From Colletotrichum lupini (Eukaryota; Ascomycota; Sordariomycetes; Glomerellales; Glomerellaceae): DNA of 64,000 nt. The DNA lies in contig NC_064672.1 of the NCBI RefSeq assembly GCF_023278565.1, positions 5,952,001 to 6,016,000 of the forward strand. The letters are read 5' to 3'. A program made the translations under genes and the position numbers. A model generated the notes under the pieces. The model was not told where the DNA came from and searched no databases. It saw only the letters and a program-made list of their open reading frames with translations. Positions 1 through 12,445 of this stretch are shown piece after piece; the stretch's first letter is position 1, and each line of letters starts with the position of its first letter.

Positions 1-3000
1 AAAGGGCTTTTTTTTATATTAGCTTATAGTATAAGATTACTAATTTCGAGAAATCGGTAACTAGTAAAGATCCCGAGACTAATTACTATATCTTATTATA
101 GTAATATAAACGTCTGCCGCTACTATTATTAAAAGGAATTGCTAGAACCTACCTTTTTATATTAGATAAAAAGGAGGATCTTAGTAAGTACGATAGCTAG
201 CGATCTAGAAAGATAGTAGTAATCGTTAGAAATAGTAAAAACGAGAGTAGTAGCGAGATAGTAAGAGGAAGCGGGAATTTTTTAAACCCTAATAAATTCG
301 TTAGGTAGCGAAAGTACGGATTTATTACGACTAGCGCGCGGATTAGATATATCCCTATTAAAGTTAAATATGCTAATAACCGCTAATATAGGTATAAGCT
401 AGGGCACGACCCTTAGCGAGTTAGGGTAAGGAAAGAGAGGGCAAAACCCGATCCTAGATAGAATCCCTATCCCTTATAAGTAAGTAAATATTAACTCGGA
501 TTATTAGGAGACGTGGATATATAGAATCGCGGATTAGCTTAACGGCGAGTAAATTAACGTAGTATTAATCTATTTAACTAAGGTCTATAAGAAAAAGGGG
601 CTATAAGGGTAACCCCTATTTTACGAAATTATAGACGACCTTAGCTATTAGCTAGACGAATAGTTCGTAAGCGTAAGCTTAAGAATCGTAAAAGCGGTTA
701 ATAGATTCCTCTATAGGCGAGGGGTATTACTAGCGTAATTATAATCGCGAGAACCTTACGAAATCCTAGTAGCGACGATTATAAAAGAGGAATTCGTAAT
801 ATAGACCTAGGTATAAGTCAATAGGGCGTATAATCGCTTTAATAAATTTAAAAAAAGGGTAAACGACCTAGATTTCCTTCCTATAATTACTAACGGCAAT
901 CTATCGTCGCAAAAGGATATATAGAGGTAAAATATAGTACTAAAAGTACGATAATTAATAATTCTGCCTATTTCGATCTATAGCTCGTTGCCGCTACTAA
1001 TACGAAATTCGGTACTAATCGGCTAGTAAGAAAGGAGGTAGACTACCCGAAGTTACTAATAGTACGTAGCGACGCAGGGATCGTATATAAATACTAAAAA
1101 TCTAATAGCGAATACGAAGTAGTTTATAGACTTTAAAAAGATCTTTTTAAAAGAGAAATTATACTCTGGGGGGAAGTATAAGGTCTTATAAGAAACCCTA
1201 ACGATATTTTACGATTATTACGAAAAAGTCGGAATTAGGGAATACTAGTACTATTCGGTAGTTAATATTATACTCATAAGCAAAGCCTTTAATTATTACT
1301 ACGAAGCGGTGCGTAATCTCGATCGAAACGACTTTCTTAGTATAATTAATATAATCCGAAGCCGCTTCGAGACTTATAATAAGAACCTAGAGCTCCTATC
1401 TAAGCTATGAGCGATTTTTTTTATATCTATAACTAGGATAATAGAGGGTAAATCGCGAGTAGAAATCCTTAAAGAGCTTATTAATTAAATTAATAAGTTA
1501 GCGAAAACCTAGCTAAATAAGGGGACTAACGAGCGGAAAGTCGGATATTTCTATATTATAGTCTAGCGCGTTCTAGAGGCAAAAATAACTCTATACTAAG
1601 TACCCGAAGACTACGAGACGCTCTATTCGAGGCTAAGATTTAGTTTTAATATTAAAGTAAAAATACTACGCTAAACCTACCTCTAGGCGTACGACGGCCC
1701 TTATTAATAATATTAGGTCGACCGAACGTATAATAAGAAAGGAAAGGAAGCTAGGTACGGTAATCGCTAGTAGGGAATCCTAGATTCGTTAAATAGGTAA
1801 AGATTTAACTCGCGAGCAGGGTAATAGAAAAAGCAGTGTTTTATTTATAAAAAGGATAGATATTAGTTAAGTAACTACTCCGAGGAAGAGCGTGCTAAAT
1901 CGTACGAATAATATAGAAAATCGAGGGTAGTAAATAATAAAACCAGCCCTTATTAATTTAACTAATTCCTCGTTATATATAAGGGTAGATCCGGGGGCAC
2001 GGAACCTAGCGAAAGTAACTAATTTAGCGGCCTAAAGCACTCGTACCCTATAAAAGATTTGGAAAATAAGGAAGATCTTACCCCCTATACTAACGAATTA
2101 AATTACGATAAAGTCGACGATATTAACTACTCTTTCTTCGCCCCGTTAGCCTCGGGAGGATATACGAGGCTAAACGAATAAAAGGTAGTAGAAGCCTTTA
2201 ATAAGTAGGCTTTTATTTACGGATAGTAAGGGAAGGTCCCTTAGATAACGGATACGGAGATAGGCGAAAGAACGAATCTAATAGCGCAGAATTCTACTCT
2301 TTTAATATCTAAAGAAAAGAGATAGGGTGCTAAGTAATTCTAGGGGTAGCTAGAGGGGTCCTTTTTATACTACTTAGATTACTTAAATACTAAGCTCGTA
2401 TAAGCATTCTATGCGAACAAAAGGTACGGCCTAGATAATTTCTATAAGATTATCCTAGACACTAGGGTATTATAATAGTTAATAAGAGGAAAAGGGTAAT
2501 TCTAAGCGCTATAGAAAATCGTACTAGTAATGCTTAATACGTCGATAGTAGGTATTACGAGGATTAGCTTCGGCCTAGGTAAGGAAATCGTCGCCCTAAG
2601 TACGGTAGAAATAGAGACGTACTTCGGAACGATAACTTTCTATATCCTACCTATTAATACCCTATTTCTCTTATATTTAAAAGATATAGATCGACTAGGT
2701 ATTATATTCGATAATACGAGGAACAGAATCTCTAGCCGCAAGTACTTCGAAATAGTCGAACGATAATAGGGGTACGCGTTTATAAGGCTTATTAACAATA
2801 CGAAGTCGATTAATTACTTAACGGAAAGTAAGCTTAGACAATTATACTAAAGATTTAACTACCTATCGGTCGCGAGGCTATATAACCTCTTAAAGTATTT
2901 AGGTAATAATAATATCGAAATAGGGGCGCTAGAGTAGTTAACGAAAGTATATTACTAATACTAAATAAATGCGCAGAGCCTACGTAGATTTAAATTTAAA

Positions 3001-5936
3001 TTGCGTAATAAGCTTAACTTTAATTAGGAAATCGTCGTCGATATTTTCTACTTAAATAGTCGACCGGTCCTATATATAATCGACGAGGCTATATTATTCT
3101 AAGCAGGGTAATTCCTACGGGATCTATAAGTAAAAATAGTATAGGTAGCTCTATAAAAAAGCTAGATCGATATATACTAAGGACCGCTAGACGGTATTAG
3201 AACCGACGCTAGTACTAGTTTTAAGTTAGTAGAATTTAAGGAAAATATAACGGCCTACGGTATATAGTTAAAAGTCGTGCCCGTCGAAGCGTACTATAGT
3301 ATTAAAAAGGTAAAAAGGGCGTACTAGTAGTTAAAAAGAGCGTTTAAAATTATTAAAGAGGAAAATCCCGATTCTAACGACGACGAATGCTTCTAAATAG
3401 TATTTAAATACTATAACGATACTATAGGGCCTAACGGGCTTATACCGACGTTTTTAGTATTTAGAGTATATTTAAGAACGACCTTAGCCTTGCTACCGTC
3501 GCTAGACGTAAGCTAGCGAGCTTAAGTAGTTAAAAAAGTAATACGGGTACTGCGCGAGGTAAGTATAAAAAAGTAAGTTAATAAGGTAATTACTATACGT
3601 AATAGGCCCGATATAGGGGTTAATTTAAATATGCCCCTAAATTCGGATATACGAGTATAGCGCGAAATTACTTAATAATGGGCTGGGCTATATAAATTAA
3701 TTTCCGTCGACGAGCGTTCTTATATAGTCGCGAGAGATCGTAACTAGCTACTCGAAGTATTAATTACGGTAGTTAGACTATATTATATAAATCTTATTAA
3801 GGTGATTTTTAGCCTATAAGAAGAAGAAGAGCTAGGGGAAGCTATATAACCCGCGGTAGAGGCATAGGAAATTATCTTTAATAAAATCGTCGTAATAGTA
3901 CTAATAAACGACGAGGAAAAGGAAATTACTAAAAGGGCACTAATACGTTATAAGAGACTACGACGGTAAGTACTAACGCGGCAATTTATTATTAGTAACG
4001 AGGTAATTAATACTTTTTATATAGTAAAAGAGAAAGCCGATTTCGAGCTAGTAATTAAACTACGTAAAGAAGGCGTAATTATAATTACTAAAAAGCCGTA
4101 TAAGGGATTAGATCTTATTAAAATAGATACTCTGCGCGATCGAGGGGTCTATCGATTTATCCTCTATAATTTAGAAAAGTATATAAGCCTCTATATATTT
4201 AAATCGCGAATAGTTCGTAAAATTAAAAGAAAAGGAATACCCTAACCGTATGAGAAGTCTAGATACGTAATTTAGGGGTACGGTAACGTTAAAAAGGCGA
4301 CGCTACTTATATAATCGCTTACTATATAGCGCTATAGCTAACGATTAATAATAGTACTAATAGTATTATTATAAAAGAAGGAATATGAGATTTAGAGCCG
4401 TAATATTACTTAGGTATATACCTAATCGGCCACAGGGCTTATAAAGAAAATCCTAGCCTATCTACTAAAGGAAATAGCTAGTAAGTACCTAGAAAGCACG
4501 ATTATTAAAATACTTAAGCTACTATATAGGCTTATAGAATCGGGCACCCATTAGTAAGCTACTTATTACGATTTTTATATTAATTAACTATTAATAGTTA
4601 CCTTTACGTATAACCCGTACTTACTAATCGCGGAGTACGAAGGCGACTAATTTAGGATCGTTAGAATATAGACCGACGATATATTAGGCTTATCTAATAT
4701 TAATTTTATAAAAAAGGAGGATAAGGAGCTTTAAAAAGCGGGCTTCGTAGCAAAGCTAAAAGAGGTCCTTATAATAAATACCCCCCTAGTATTTAACGGC
4801 GGGATTCTTATAATTAAAGGGGAAACCGTTATTTTTTAATAAAAGGGGTAGGGCGAGAAGATTAACCTCGTCGACCTAAACGTAACTAATATTAAAAAGC
4901 GGTATAAGGCTAAGCTTGCGCGAGGGGTATATATTATAAGTATTTATTAGCCCGAGGTAATTTTTAATTATATTAAGGTAGTATAAGTTATAAATCTAAC
5001 CGAACGAAACGTCGAGGTACTTAATAAGCAGCTTAAGTAATAATAAACGAATCTCGATCGAGGTCTCGTCTATTACCTAATCGACCTTATAACTAATAAG
5101 CTTTATATCTTCGTTAATAGGTTATTTATAAATAATAATAACCTTACTTCGTAATTAGGGTATATTATTATCCTAGCTAACGAGAGTATAGGCGAGAGCG
5201 AATTTACTATATACGGTAATATAATCTATTACTCGTTAACTAAAAATAAGTAGGTAATAAGAAGTATATTAGCGTCGGAGGTTTACGGTATAGTTAACGG
5301 CGTTAACCTCTCTTACGCGATTTAATAACGCTAAGGAAGATTACTAATCGAATTAGCCTTCTACCCATTCTAACGGTTATTTATACTAATTCTTACTCGC
5401 TATACGAATACCTCGTTAAATTAAGAACGACGAAGGAAAAGAGGCTTATAATCGATATTATAGCCCTTAGGTAATCGTACGAAAGGCGCGAGATACTTAA
5501 GATCCGTTAGATTAATAATAAAAATAACCTCGTAGACGCTTTTATAAAAGTAGTACTAAATAAGGGATTAGAGTAATTTATAAGTAGCGGAAAAGTTACT
5601 ATATAAATAGAGGGATAGGTTATACGAAAAGAATAGAGAAAAAGGAGAAAAGGAGACGACCTAATAAACGGGCCCGAGGTCGAATTATACCTCTAACTAT
5701 AGCGGTTAAATTAATAAAAAAAAGAGAAAGTTAGTATCGGATTAGAAGTCTAATTTAACCGCGGCATATAGCTAACTACGTAGGGGCTAATTAGGGGCCC
5801 TATTTACGATTATCGTAGCTAGCTTAACCTACGGTTAGAACCTCCTTTTTATACCTACGCAGATATTTAAATAGTTTAATTAATCTCTTTGTTAACTACG
5901 GTTCGAACTAACTACCCTATAATAGGGATACTAACA
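1..5936 (+). mobile_element. Ty1/Copia retrotransposon, copy A (5' end outside window), RIP-inactivated
   Basis: Runs parallel to copy B at an offset of about 10926 bp and ends in the same 202-bp LTR. Order on the plus strand is gag, protease, integrase, RT, RNase H. Seen remnants: a gag zinc knuckle of the C-F-x-C-K-K type at about 1837-1880, where the second Cys codon is now TAT and a Trp codon TAG; the protease motif D-T-G read as D-T-R near 2457; the RT motif Q-T-D-D near 4671 with CAG now TAG; RNase H near 5180-5470. Relative to copies B and C the differences are nearly all transitions, but the RNase H frame also lacks one T near 5322. It cannot encode protein. The five bases after its end (TAGGC, 5937-5941) should be the target duplication; its partner lies outside the window. 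Confidence 0.93.
5735..5936 (+). repeat. 3' LTR of Copia copy A (202 bp)
   Basis: Begins TATCGG (TG changed to TA by RIP) and ends CTAACA. It aligns end to end with the LTRs at 9902-10103, 16669-16870, 45688-45889 and 52456-52657. A purine-rich stretch (AAAAAAAAGAGAAAG) just before it is the likely polypurine tract. Confidence 0.92.
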
Positions 5937-6905
5937 TAGGCTGACTATTCTCAGCACGGAGATCGCGCTAGTGCTGCAATTTGTTTAGGAAGACGACCTT
6001 TGAAGAGGCAGGTTATATTACTTATAAGATTCCCACCCTAAAACTAGAGATTAGGCCAGCTTTTTGCATCGCTGCAAGGCGCATCTGTCCCACAAGTGCC
6101 AGCGGCAGTATGAAAATGACGATATCCGTCGAGAGATGTACGGCGGTGTTGACGTAGCTAAATATCAGGTATGCCTTTTCCCTAGGCGTAGGGACATACC
6201 CCGGCTTCAGAAAATCTCGCATAACGATTCCGCCGAAGATGAGCAATCCTATGAGTGCTAGGAACATGATACCCAGGAAGATGTCGCAGAACAATATTAT
6301 GTGAGGCAGAGCGAATGCTCGGCGGAACTGAAGTAAAAACGTTGCTTTAATGAAACCAAAAGATAATTGGTACATAAGAACTGTTGTAACCAAGTACTAA
6401 GACCGACGTCAGCCAAAGTCTCGCAGGCTTGGTGCCGACTGTAGATCATGTGTCCTGTTGACTTACACGAGGATTTTGCTGTATCTGATCAAATGTTGAT
6501 CTCCAAAGGTGCAGCCTAAGACTACCATACACTACATCTGATGAAGAAATTCAGGATCAGTCTATTTGCTGACTGAAATATAGTGAAAATCCAGCAGAGT
6601 TTGACTTACTGCATAGTACCATGGCTCCTTGGACAATCGCGAGCATCTTGTATGATAGTGTTAGTTGTCATTTGGGGGACTTCATAGCGGGGCAACCTTG
6701 AACTCACCGAAGACCACATGAACACAGAGTCGTCGAGTTGCCATCCTCTCAAGAGGTAACCCCTGATATAAACCCGAATGGCCATAAAAATGGCAATCAA
6801 TACGATGAACATTGATGTAATACCGATGACTAAAGGCTGCCTCGTATCACTTGGCAAGAATGCTCCTGGCCCAACCACCCCTGACGGTATAGTTGTGTTG
6901 CTCAT
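5937..6905 (-). pseudogene. Fungal rhodopsin-like integral membrane protein, truncated by Copia copy A
   Basis: Matches the fungal seven-helix rhodopsin-like (PTH11/SAT4-type) family. Proposed exons: 6905-6708, 6646-6610, 6515-6469 and 6396-about 6022, all with GT donors and in-phase joins. Landmarks: an extracellular N-terminus with N-T-T, a first helix, the family W-Q-L-D-D motif after it, a G-D-Q-H-L-I-R-Y loop, and later helices ending F-R-V-G-I-L. The frame hits TAA at 6024-6022; CAA to TAA would be a RIP-type change, but an unresolved splice site could also explain it. A further family-like segment (I-S-V-L-R-I-V-S-L) lies at about 5975-5940 and runs straight into the LTR, so the last helices and the tail are missing. 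A pogo element sits 202 bp upstream of the ATG. The native ligand or transport role is not known. Confidence 0.7.
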
Positions 6906-7107
6906 ACTGAAGCCCGTGGTCGAGACCAAACGAAGCGAAGTAAAGGACCTGCCAATATCTGTTGGTTTTGTTTGCTCGATATAGGCCGTGTAAAGAGAGT
7001 CGTACACATATGTTTTCATGAATCCGATAGCATTCCAGAAAGACCCCTGCGTCGTGAAGTTTCCAGGCTCACACGCGCGCCCGAGTGCTTGCGTATTTGT
7101 CAAAATA

Positions 7108-7154
7108 AGTCGACCCACCCCCTTTTGGCCACCCCCCCCTTTTGGCCACCCCAT
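7108..7154 (+). repeat. Left terminal inverted repeat of the pogo element
   Basis: 47 bp, reverse complement of 8948-8994. Inside it the unit CCACCCCC-CTTTTGG is nearly duplicated in tandem, giving two CTTTTGGCCACC boxes, which may be paired transposase binding sites (inference). Confidence 0.93.
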
Positions 7155-7249
7155 CAAAACATAGTATCAAAACATCGCCACTAACTATACTTAATTAATT
7201 AACTATCTTCTACTACTATAATAATATAGTTATTATTCTCCCTAGGTAA

Positions 7250-8840
7250 TTCGACCCCTGCGAGTCGACTAGGACTAACTAGACGGTTACTAAAGTCCTC
7301 CTAAGCTCTCTATATATCCCAGATATTTACGAACCTAGTATTTAGGTTTATTAATATACTCTTCTTTTTCCGCGGCCTTAATCGGTTAACTTTAGCTTTT
7401 AAAACTCGAATATAGTACTAAGATATTACTAAATAGTAGGCCTACTCGCTAAATACTTTTTTTACCTTTTTAAATAGTAGTTATTAAGTATTATAGTCTA
7501 GACTAAGCTCTATAAATAACTTTAACTAATCGCAAAGCTCGCTAGCCTTCTTAAGTATTAACTAGTTAATAATAGACGCTACTAATACTTAATTAATAGC
7601 TTTTTTAGTATTACTAGTTACTTGCCTAGCATTTACGGTCTTTTTAGTTAGTATAATTAGGTTAAGTAGGACTATTAGATTAGTAAGTAGTCTAGCTATA
7701 TTAGGGGGATATAGTTTAGTTACTTTCTACTTACTTCGTATATTTAATAACGTTAGACTAGCTAAACGAGCTTTTTAATAATAGCTTAAGAAGTACCGCT
7801 TTCTAATAATAATAGAATTGTCTACTATATCCTCCTTACTAAGCTCCTTCTTATACTTAGACTTAATAAGTCTAAAGATAGCTATATCTAACGGCTAGAG
7901 GATATAGGAAGTATATAGTAATAAAAATAGTAAGTAAACGTTGTTTTTATAGCATTCCTATATAAATTCTATTATTATATAACTCCTATAGCTATCTAGA
8001 ACTAATAGTTAAGGCTTATTAAGTATACTAAGCCCCCTAAGGGGGGGGGTCTTAGTCTATAATAAGAATACTATTTTTAACTACTTAAGGGTAGTCTTAT
8101 CGGTCGTCTAGCTATTATTTATTATTATAAACTCCTAACTAGTATAAGGGTTAAGTTTAAGTAGAAACTACTGCTATTATACTAACTTTCCCTTATATAT
8201 AACTAGTAGTTTAATAGCTTAACTATTAGTAAAGATATACTTAATAATAAATACCTAAGTACGCGAACTAGGCTCTTTTTTTCGTATTATTATAGTCTCT
8301 GCTTTGCTTAAAACCAGGCTATTAAATCCCTTGTCCTCTAGGATACTAATCTTATTTATATTATACTTATTAGCCTATTTAATATCGCTAATCTCTAGTA
8401 TATTAAGTAATTTAAACTATAACTTAATTATATTAGTAATAACCCTATTTAAATACCTCGAATCAATAGTACGACTTCTTTAGACCTTAATTAATAGGTT
8501 CCTCCTTAAGAAAGCGTCTATCTATCTCTTCTTAAGAGGATTTATATCCCCCTAAGATCTTAGAACTCGCTTAGCGAATTTTATAAGCTATTTATAAGTT
8601 AGTATAACGCCTAGATTATACTAAATACGAACCTATTAGACTAGTTAGTCTTCCTACTATAAAAGAAGCCTCTAGAGGTCTACGAATACTATTACCCTCG
8701 TTTAGTAGCCTCTCTTATAGTTACGAAGAGTTAACTTTAGAACTCCGAACTTAATCGAGGCCCGATTAACTAAGAGACCTCTTTTAATAGCCTTAAGAGC
8801 CCGAATAACTTTATTTTTAGTATATAAGACTATTATATAT
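7250..8840 (-). pseudogene. Pogo/Fot1 transposase, RIP-destroyed
   Basis: Read on the minus strand with TAA/TAG taken as former Gln or Trp codons. A psq-type helix-turn-helix lies at about 8810-8715 (A-L-K-A-I-x-R-G-L, then F-G-V-x-x-x-T-L-R-N). A CENP-B-type DNA-binding domain lies at about 8530-8450 (F-L-R-R-N ... R-S-R-x-I-D-S). The DDE core lies at about 8011-7850 (L-x-L-D-S-x-x-S-x, then L-x-P-L-D-I-A-I-F). This order is diagnostic for pogo-like transposases. Catalytic neighbours such as the G-H-G of L-D-G-H-G-S-H are changed by G-to-A mutation, and there are many stops, so it is inactive. Exact ends are uncertain. Confidence 0.85.
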
Positions 8841-8947
8841 CGATAAATAAGTATGTAAAAAAGAATTGCATTTGGACGATTTTTGTAATTGTTGTGGTGG
8901 TTTGAAAATCGTGGGTAGGGTTTTAATGCGGTGGCTGGGATGGAGAA

Positions 8948-8994
8948 ATGGGGTGGCCAAAAGGGGGGGGTGGCCAAAAGGGGGTGGGTCGACT
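8948..8994 (-). repeat. Right terminal inverted repeat of the pogo element
   Basis: 47-bp mirror of 7108-7154, directly followed by the TA duplication at 8995-8996. CpA/TpG sites are intact here. Confidence 0.93.
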
Positions 8995-8996
8995 TA

Positions 8997-9762
8997 TAGG
9001 AAACCGTGAATCAGAAATCAAGAAGAAAGAGGAGATGGGCGTCACTTTTCCTGAACCGAACCCCCCAACTTGAGGACCGGTGCGGTTGAGTCGCTGCTAT
9101 GTATCGGGCTGGCCGCATTTGGTGGCGGATGTGTCTTGGACTGATGTGGCCGCCGCAAACTGCCGCGTATCTGCAATCCTAACCCGCATGCGGCTTCGGG
9201 GACGCCATCTGTACGCCGTCGATCGAGGCAAGCACCAACTATTTGGATTCTCTTCGGTCTATTCCTCGTCAATACCCGAAGACTGTGAAATGGCATGCGC
9301 TACTTCTTTGTTACTGATCGTAGCTCTTGCGTAGCGCACCACGTTTCATTCGGCTCTCTATGCGGACCAGGATCTTGACCTTGAGGGCCAATTTTGACGG
9401 TGCGCGCTTGTTCTTTTGATGAGTACAATCGCTTACACATGGACTGTGAGACTACTAGCACCACCACCGCCAAGCTATATCATCTTTTCCGTGGCTCCTA
9501 GTCAGTCCGGGTAAAGCGGCCACGACCACCTAAGTTGTGAGCTTGGTAGCACAAATATTTACGGGGCAGTCGATTTTATGTACCCAGTTGCCAAAAAAAG
9601 TCTCTCAGTATATTACGTGTCTCAACCATATAAGATATGCGTCTAATGCTTTATGATCATCACCCCATGTCGGATGGCACCTTTTAGTATGCCATAGAAT
9701 GCTAAACCCTTACGCCATGCTTCAAAAGTAACAAATAATCTTCCCGAATAATTCCAGAAATT
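8997..9762. other. Unique intergenic DNA between pogo and the MFS 3' end
   Basis: Balanced base composition and no RIP signature. Short overlapping open frames on both strands near 9042-9334 show no family motif, and I see no gene. The 3' UTR of the MFS gene (minus strand, stop at 9765-9763) must lie in the right-hand part. Confidence 0.5.
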
Positions 9763-9896
9763 TTACAGACTAGGCTTAAATCTGCCTCTGATCCGCTCGC
9801 CGAACATGTAAAAGACGAGAGGAATGGGGATGAGGGCGACCGAGATGAACGCTAGCAAACTGTTACCCCATCCGATCCCGAGGGCGTTATACATTT
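9763..9896 (-). pseudogene. C-terminal 44 codons of the MFS exporter, cut off from the gene by Copia copy B
   Basis: Reads E-M-Y-N-A-L-G-I-G-W-G-N ... G-E-R-I-R and stops with TAA at 9765-9763. This is the final helix and short cytoplasmic tail expected for DHA1 exporters. Joining 16871 directly to 9896, thereby dropping Copia B and one copy of the CTAAG duplication, keeps the frame exactly (L-P-L-R-G-L then E-M-Y-N). No RIP damage is visible in this piece. Confidence 0.9.
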
Positions 9897-9901
9897 CTAA
9901 G
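9897..9901 (+). repeat. Target-site duplication CTAAG, left of Copia B
   Basis: Identical to 16871-16875. Five bases is the usual size for Ty1/Copia integration. It shows that B is one complete insertion. Confidence 0.93.
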
Positions 9902-10103
9902 TATCGGATTAGAAGTCCAATTCGACCGCGGCATATAGCCGACTGCGCAGGGGCTAATTAGGGGCCCTATTTACGATTATCGTAGCTAGCCTAACCTACG
10001 GTTAGAACCTCCTTTTTACACCCACGCAGATATTTATATAGTTTAATTAATCTTTTCGTTAACTACGGTTCGAACTAACTACCCTATAATAGGGATACTA
10101 ATA
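9902..10103 (+). repeat. 5' LTR of Copia copy B
   Basis: 202 bp, TATCGG to CTAATA (ancestral TG...CA). Differs from the 3' LTR at 16669-16870 by scattered transitions only, as expected for RIP after insertion. Confidence 0.93.
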
Positions 10104-12241
10104 CTAATTAGTAATTAAATTCTACTATCGTAGATCGGTAAGGTATCTTATTACGTAGAAGAGACGACCTCTTAATACCGCACGGGATAGGAGATTCGTA
10201 CTAATTAACCTTACGAAAGTAAATAAAAAAGGGGGCGATTCTTAAATACCGCACGGAATCGAGTAATCGTAGCCCTTTATTATTTACGAGAGGTCGACGT
10301 CTATTACGTTAAACTACGTTAATTAACGGAACCGCTTAAGTAATTAGTTTTTTACTATTGCCTTAAGCAGCCTTTTTACTAAATAACTTTTCTATAGCCG
10401 GCCCGTAATTAGAAATTAACTAGCTAAATCGGTAGAAAGAATTCCCTATACGACGACTACTTACTTAATTAACTAGCGCGACGAACGGGCTTAATAATAC
10501 GGTATAAAAGAGTACTATATAATTAAAAAAGGGGATCTCTAAATATAGACATTTTTACTTAGCGACGAAGGTAACCCTATGGGAGTTATTAAGCTAAGAG
10601 ATCTATAGTATATAGAAAAGTCTATTACTATAGGGATTTTATAAGTACGCCCTTAAGCCCGCGATCTAAACGACCTCCTCGTAGCTCCCTTAACTACCCC
10701 CCGGGTGTTACTTAGGAATATAGTATAGGGGACGGTTTAACGAGGGAGGAGGGGATTTAGAGGTCCTAATAGTATCGAGTTAAGAGTATTACGGATCTCG
10801 GAGATTAACCTAAGAAGAAGGTAGCTACCCTAAAGTAGTCCTACGACCTCCCGCTAGAATTATTATTAGCCTAAAAAAAGGCTAAAAAGACGAGGATCTA
10901 AGGGAAAAGAAAAGAATCCTCTAAAGGGCTACTAAAGGGCTTCTTTTTATATTAGCTCACGGCGTAAGATTACTAATTTCGAGAAATTAGTAACTAATAA
11001 AGATCCCGAGACTAATTACTATATTTTATTACGGTAATATAAACGTCTACTATTACTATTATTAAAAAGAACTATTAGAACCTACCCTTTTATATTAAAC
11101 GAAAAGGAGGATCTTAGTAAGTACGATAGTTAGTAATCTAGAAGGGTAGTAGTAATCGCTAAAAATAATAAAAACGAGAGTAGTAGCGAGATAGCGAGAG
11201 GAAGCGGGAATCTCTTAGACCCTAATAAATTCGTCGGGTAGCGAAAGTACGGATTTATTATAACTAGCGCGCGGATTAGATATATCTTTATTAAAATTAA
11301 ACACGCTAGCGACCGCTAATATAGGTATAAGCTAGAGCACGACCCTTAGTAAGTTAGGGTAAAAAAAAAAAGGACGAAACCCGATCCTAAATAGAATCCT
11401 AATCCCTTATAAATAGGTAAATATTAACCCGGACTATTAGGGGACGTGGATATATAGAATTGCGGATTAGCCTAACGGCGAGCAAATTAACGTAGTATTA
11501 ATCTATTTAACTAAGGTCTATAAGAAAAAGGGGCTATAGGGGCAACCCCTATTCTACGAGATCGCAAACGACCTTAGTTATTAGCTAGACAAATAGTTCG
11601 TAAGCACAAGCCTAGGAATTACGAAAGCGGTTAATAAATTTCTTTATAGGCGAGGGGTACTACTAGCGCAATTATAATCGTAAGAACCTTATAAAATCCT
11701 AGTAGCGACGATTATAGAGGAGGAATTCGTAACATAGACCTAAGCACAAGTTAATAGGGCGTATAATTACTTTAACGAATTTAGAAAAAGGGTAAACGAC
11801 CCAGATTTCTTTTTTATAATTACTAACGGCAATCTATCGTTGTAAAAGGATATATAGAGGCAAAATATAGTACTAGAAGTATAATAATTAACAATTCTAC
11901 CTATTTCGATCTATAGCTCGTCGCCGCTACTAATACGAAATTCGGTACTAATCGGCTAGTAAAAAAGGAAGTAGACTACCCGAAGTTACTAATAGTACGT
12001 AGCGACGCAGGGATCGTATATAAATACCGAAAATCTAGCGGTAAATACGAGGTAGTTCATAGACCTTAAAAAGATCTTCTCAAAAGAGAAATTATACTCT
12101 AGGGGGAAGTATAAGGTCTTATAAAAAACCCTAACGATATTTTACGATTATTACAAAAAAGTCGGAATTAGAGAATACTAGTACTATTTAGTAATTAATA
12201 TCGTACTCGTAAACAAAGCCTCTAATTACTATTATAAAGTA

Positions 12242-12445
12242 GTGCGTAATCTCGATCAAAACGACTTTCTTAGCATAATTAACGCAATCCGAAGCCGCTT
12301 CGAGACCTATAATAAGAACCTAGAGCTCCTATCTAAGCTACGAGCGATTTCTTTCGTATCTATAGCTAAGATAATAGAGGGTAAATCGCGAGTAGAAATC
12401 CTTAAAGAGCTTATCGATCGAATTAATAAGCTAGCGAAAACCTAG
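12242..12445 (+). pseudogene. Gag fragment of Copia copy B
   Basis: A surviving 67-codon open stretch inside the gag region, rich in charged and leucine residues, followed by TAG. The same stretch is present in copies A (about 1318-1511) and C (about 48034-48230) with stops or different transitions. The zinc-knuckle region follows at about 12765-12810, where the first Cys codon is now TAT. It is a relic, not a host gene. Confidence 0.8.

Larger units (their letters stand above)
7108..8994 (-). mobile_element. Fot1/pogo (Tc1/mariner) DNA transposon, complete but RIP-inactivated
   Basis: It is bounded by TA dinucleotides (7106-7107 and 8995-8996), the expected Tc1/mariner target duplication, and by matching 47-bp inverted repeats starting AGTCGACCCACC. 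The interior carries a decayed transposase on the minus strand. The length of 1.9 kb is normal for Fot1 relatives. The terminal repeats and the outermost 30-130 bp keep CpA sites, while the interior is saturated with TpA. It lies 202 bp upstream of the rhodopsin-like gene start. Confidence 0.93.

Noticed and set aside
2530..2766. 78-codon open frame in Copia copy A
   Set aside because: It is the protease-adjacent part of the Copia polyprotein (same sequence in copies B and C), open only by chance between RIP stops.
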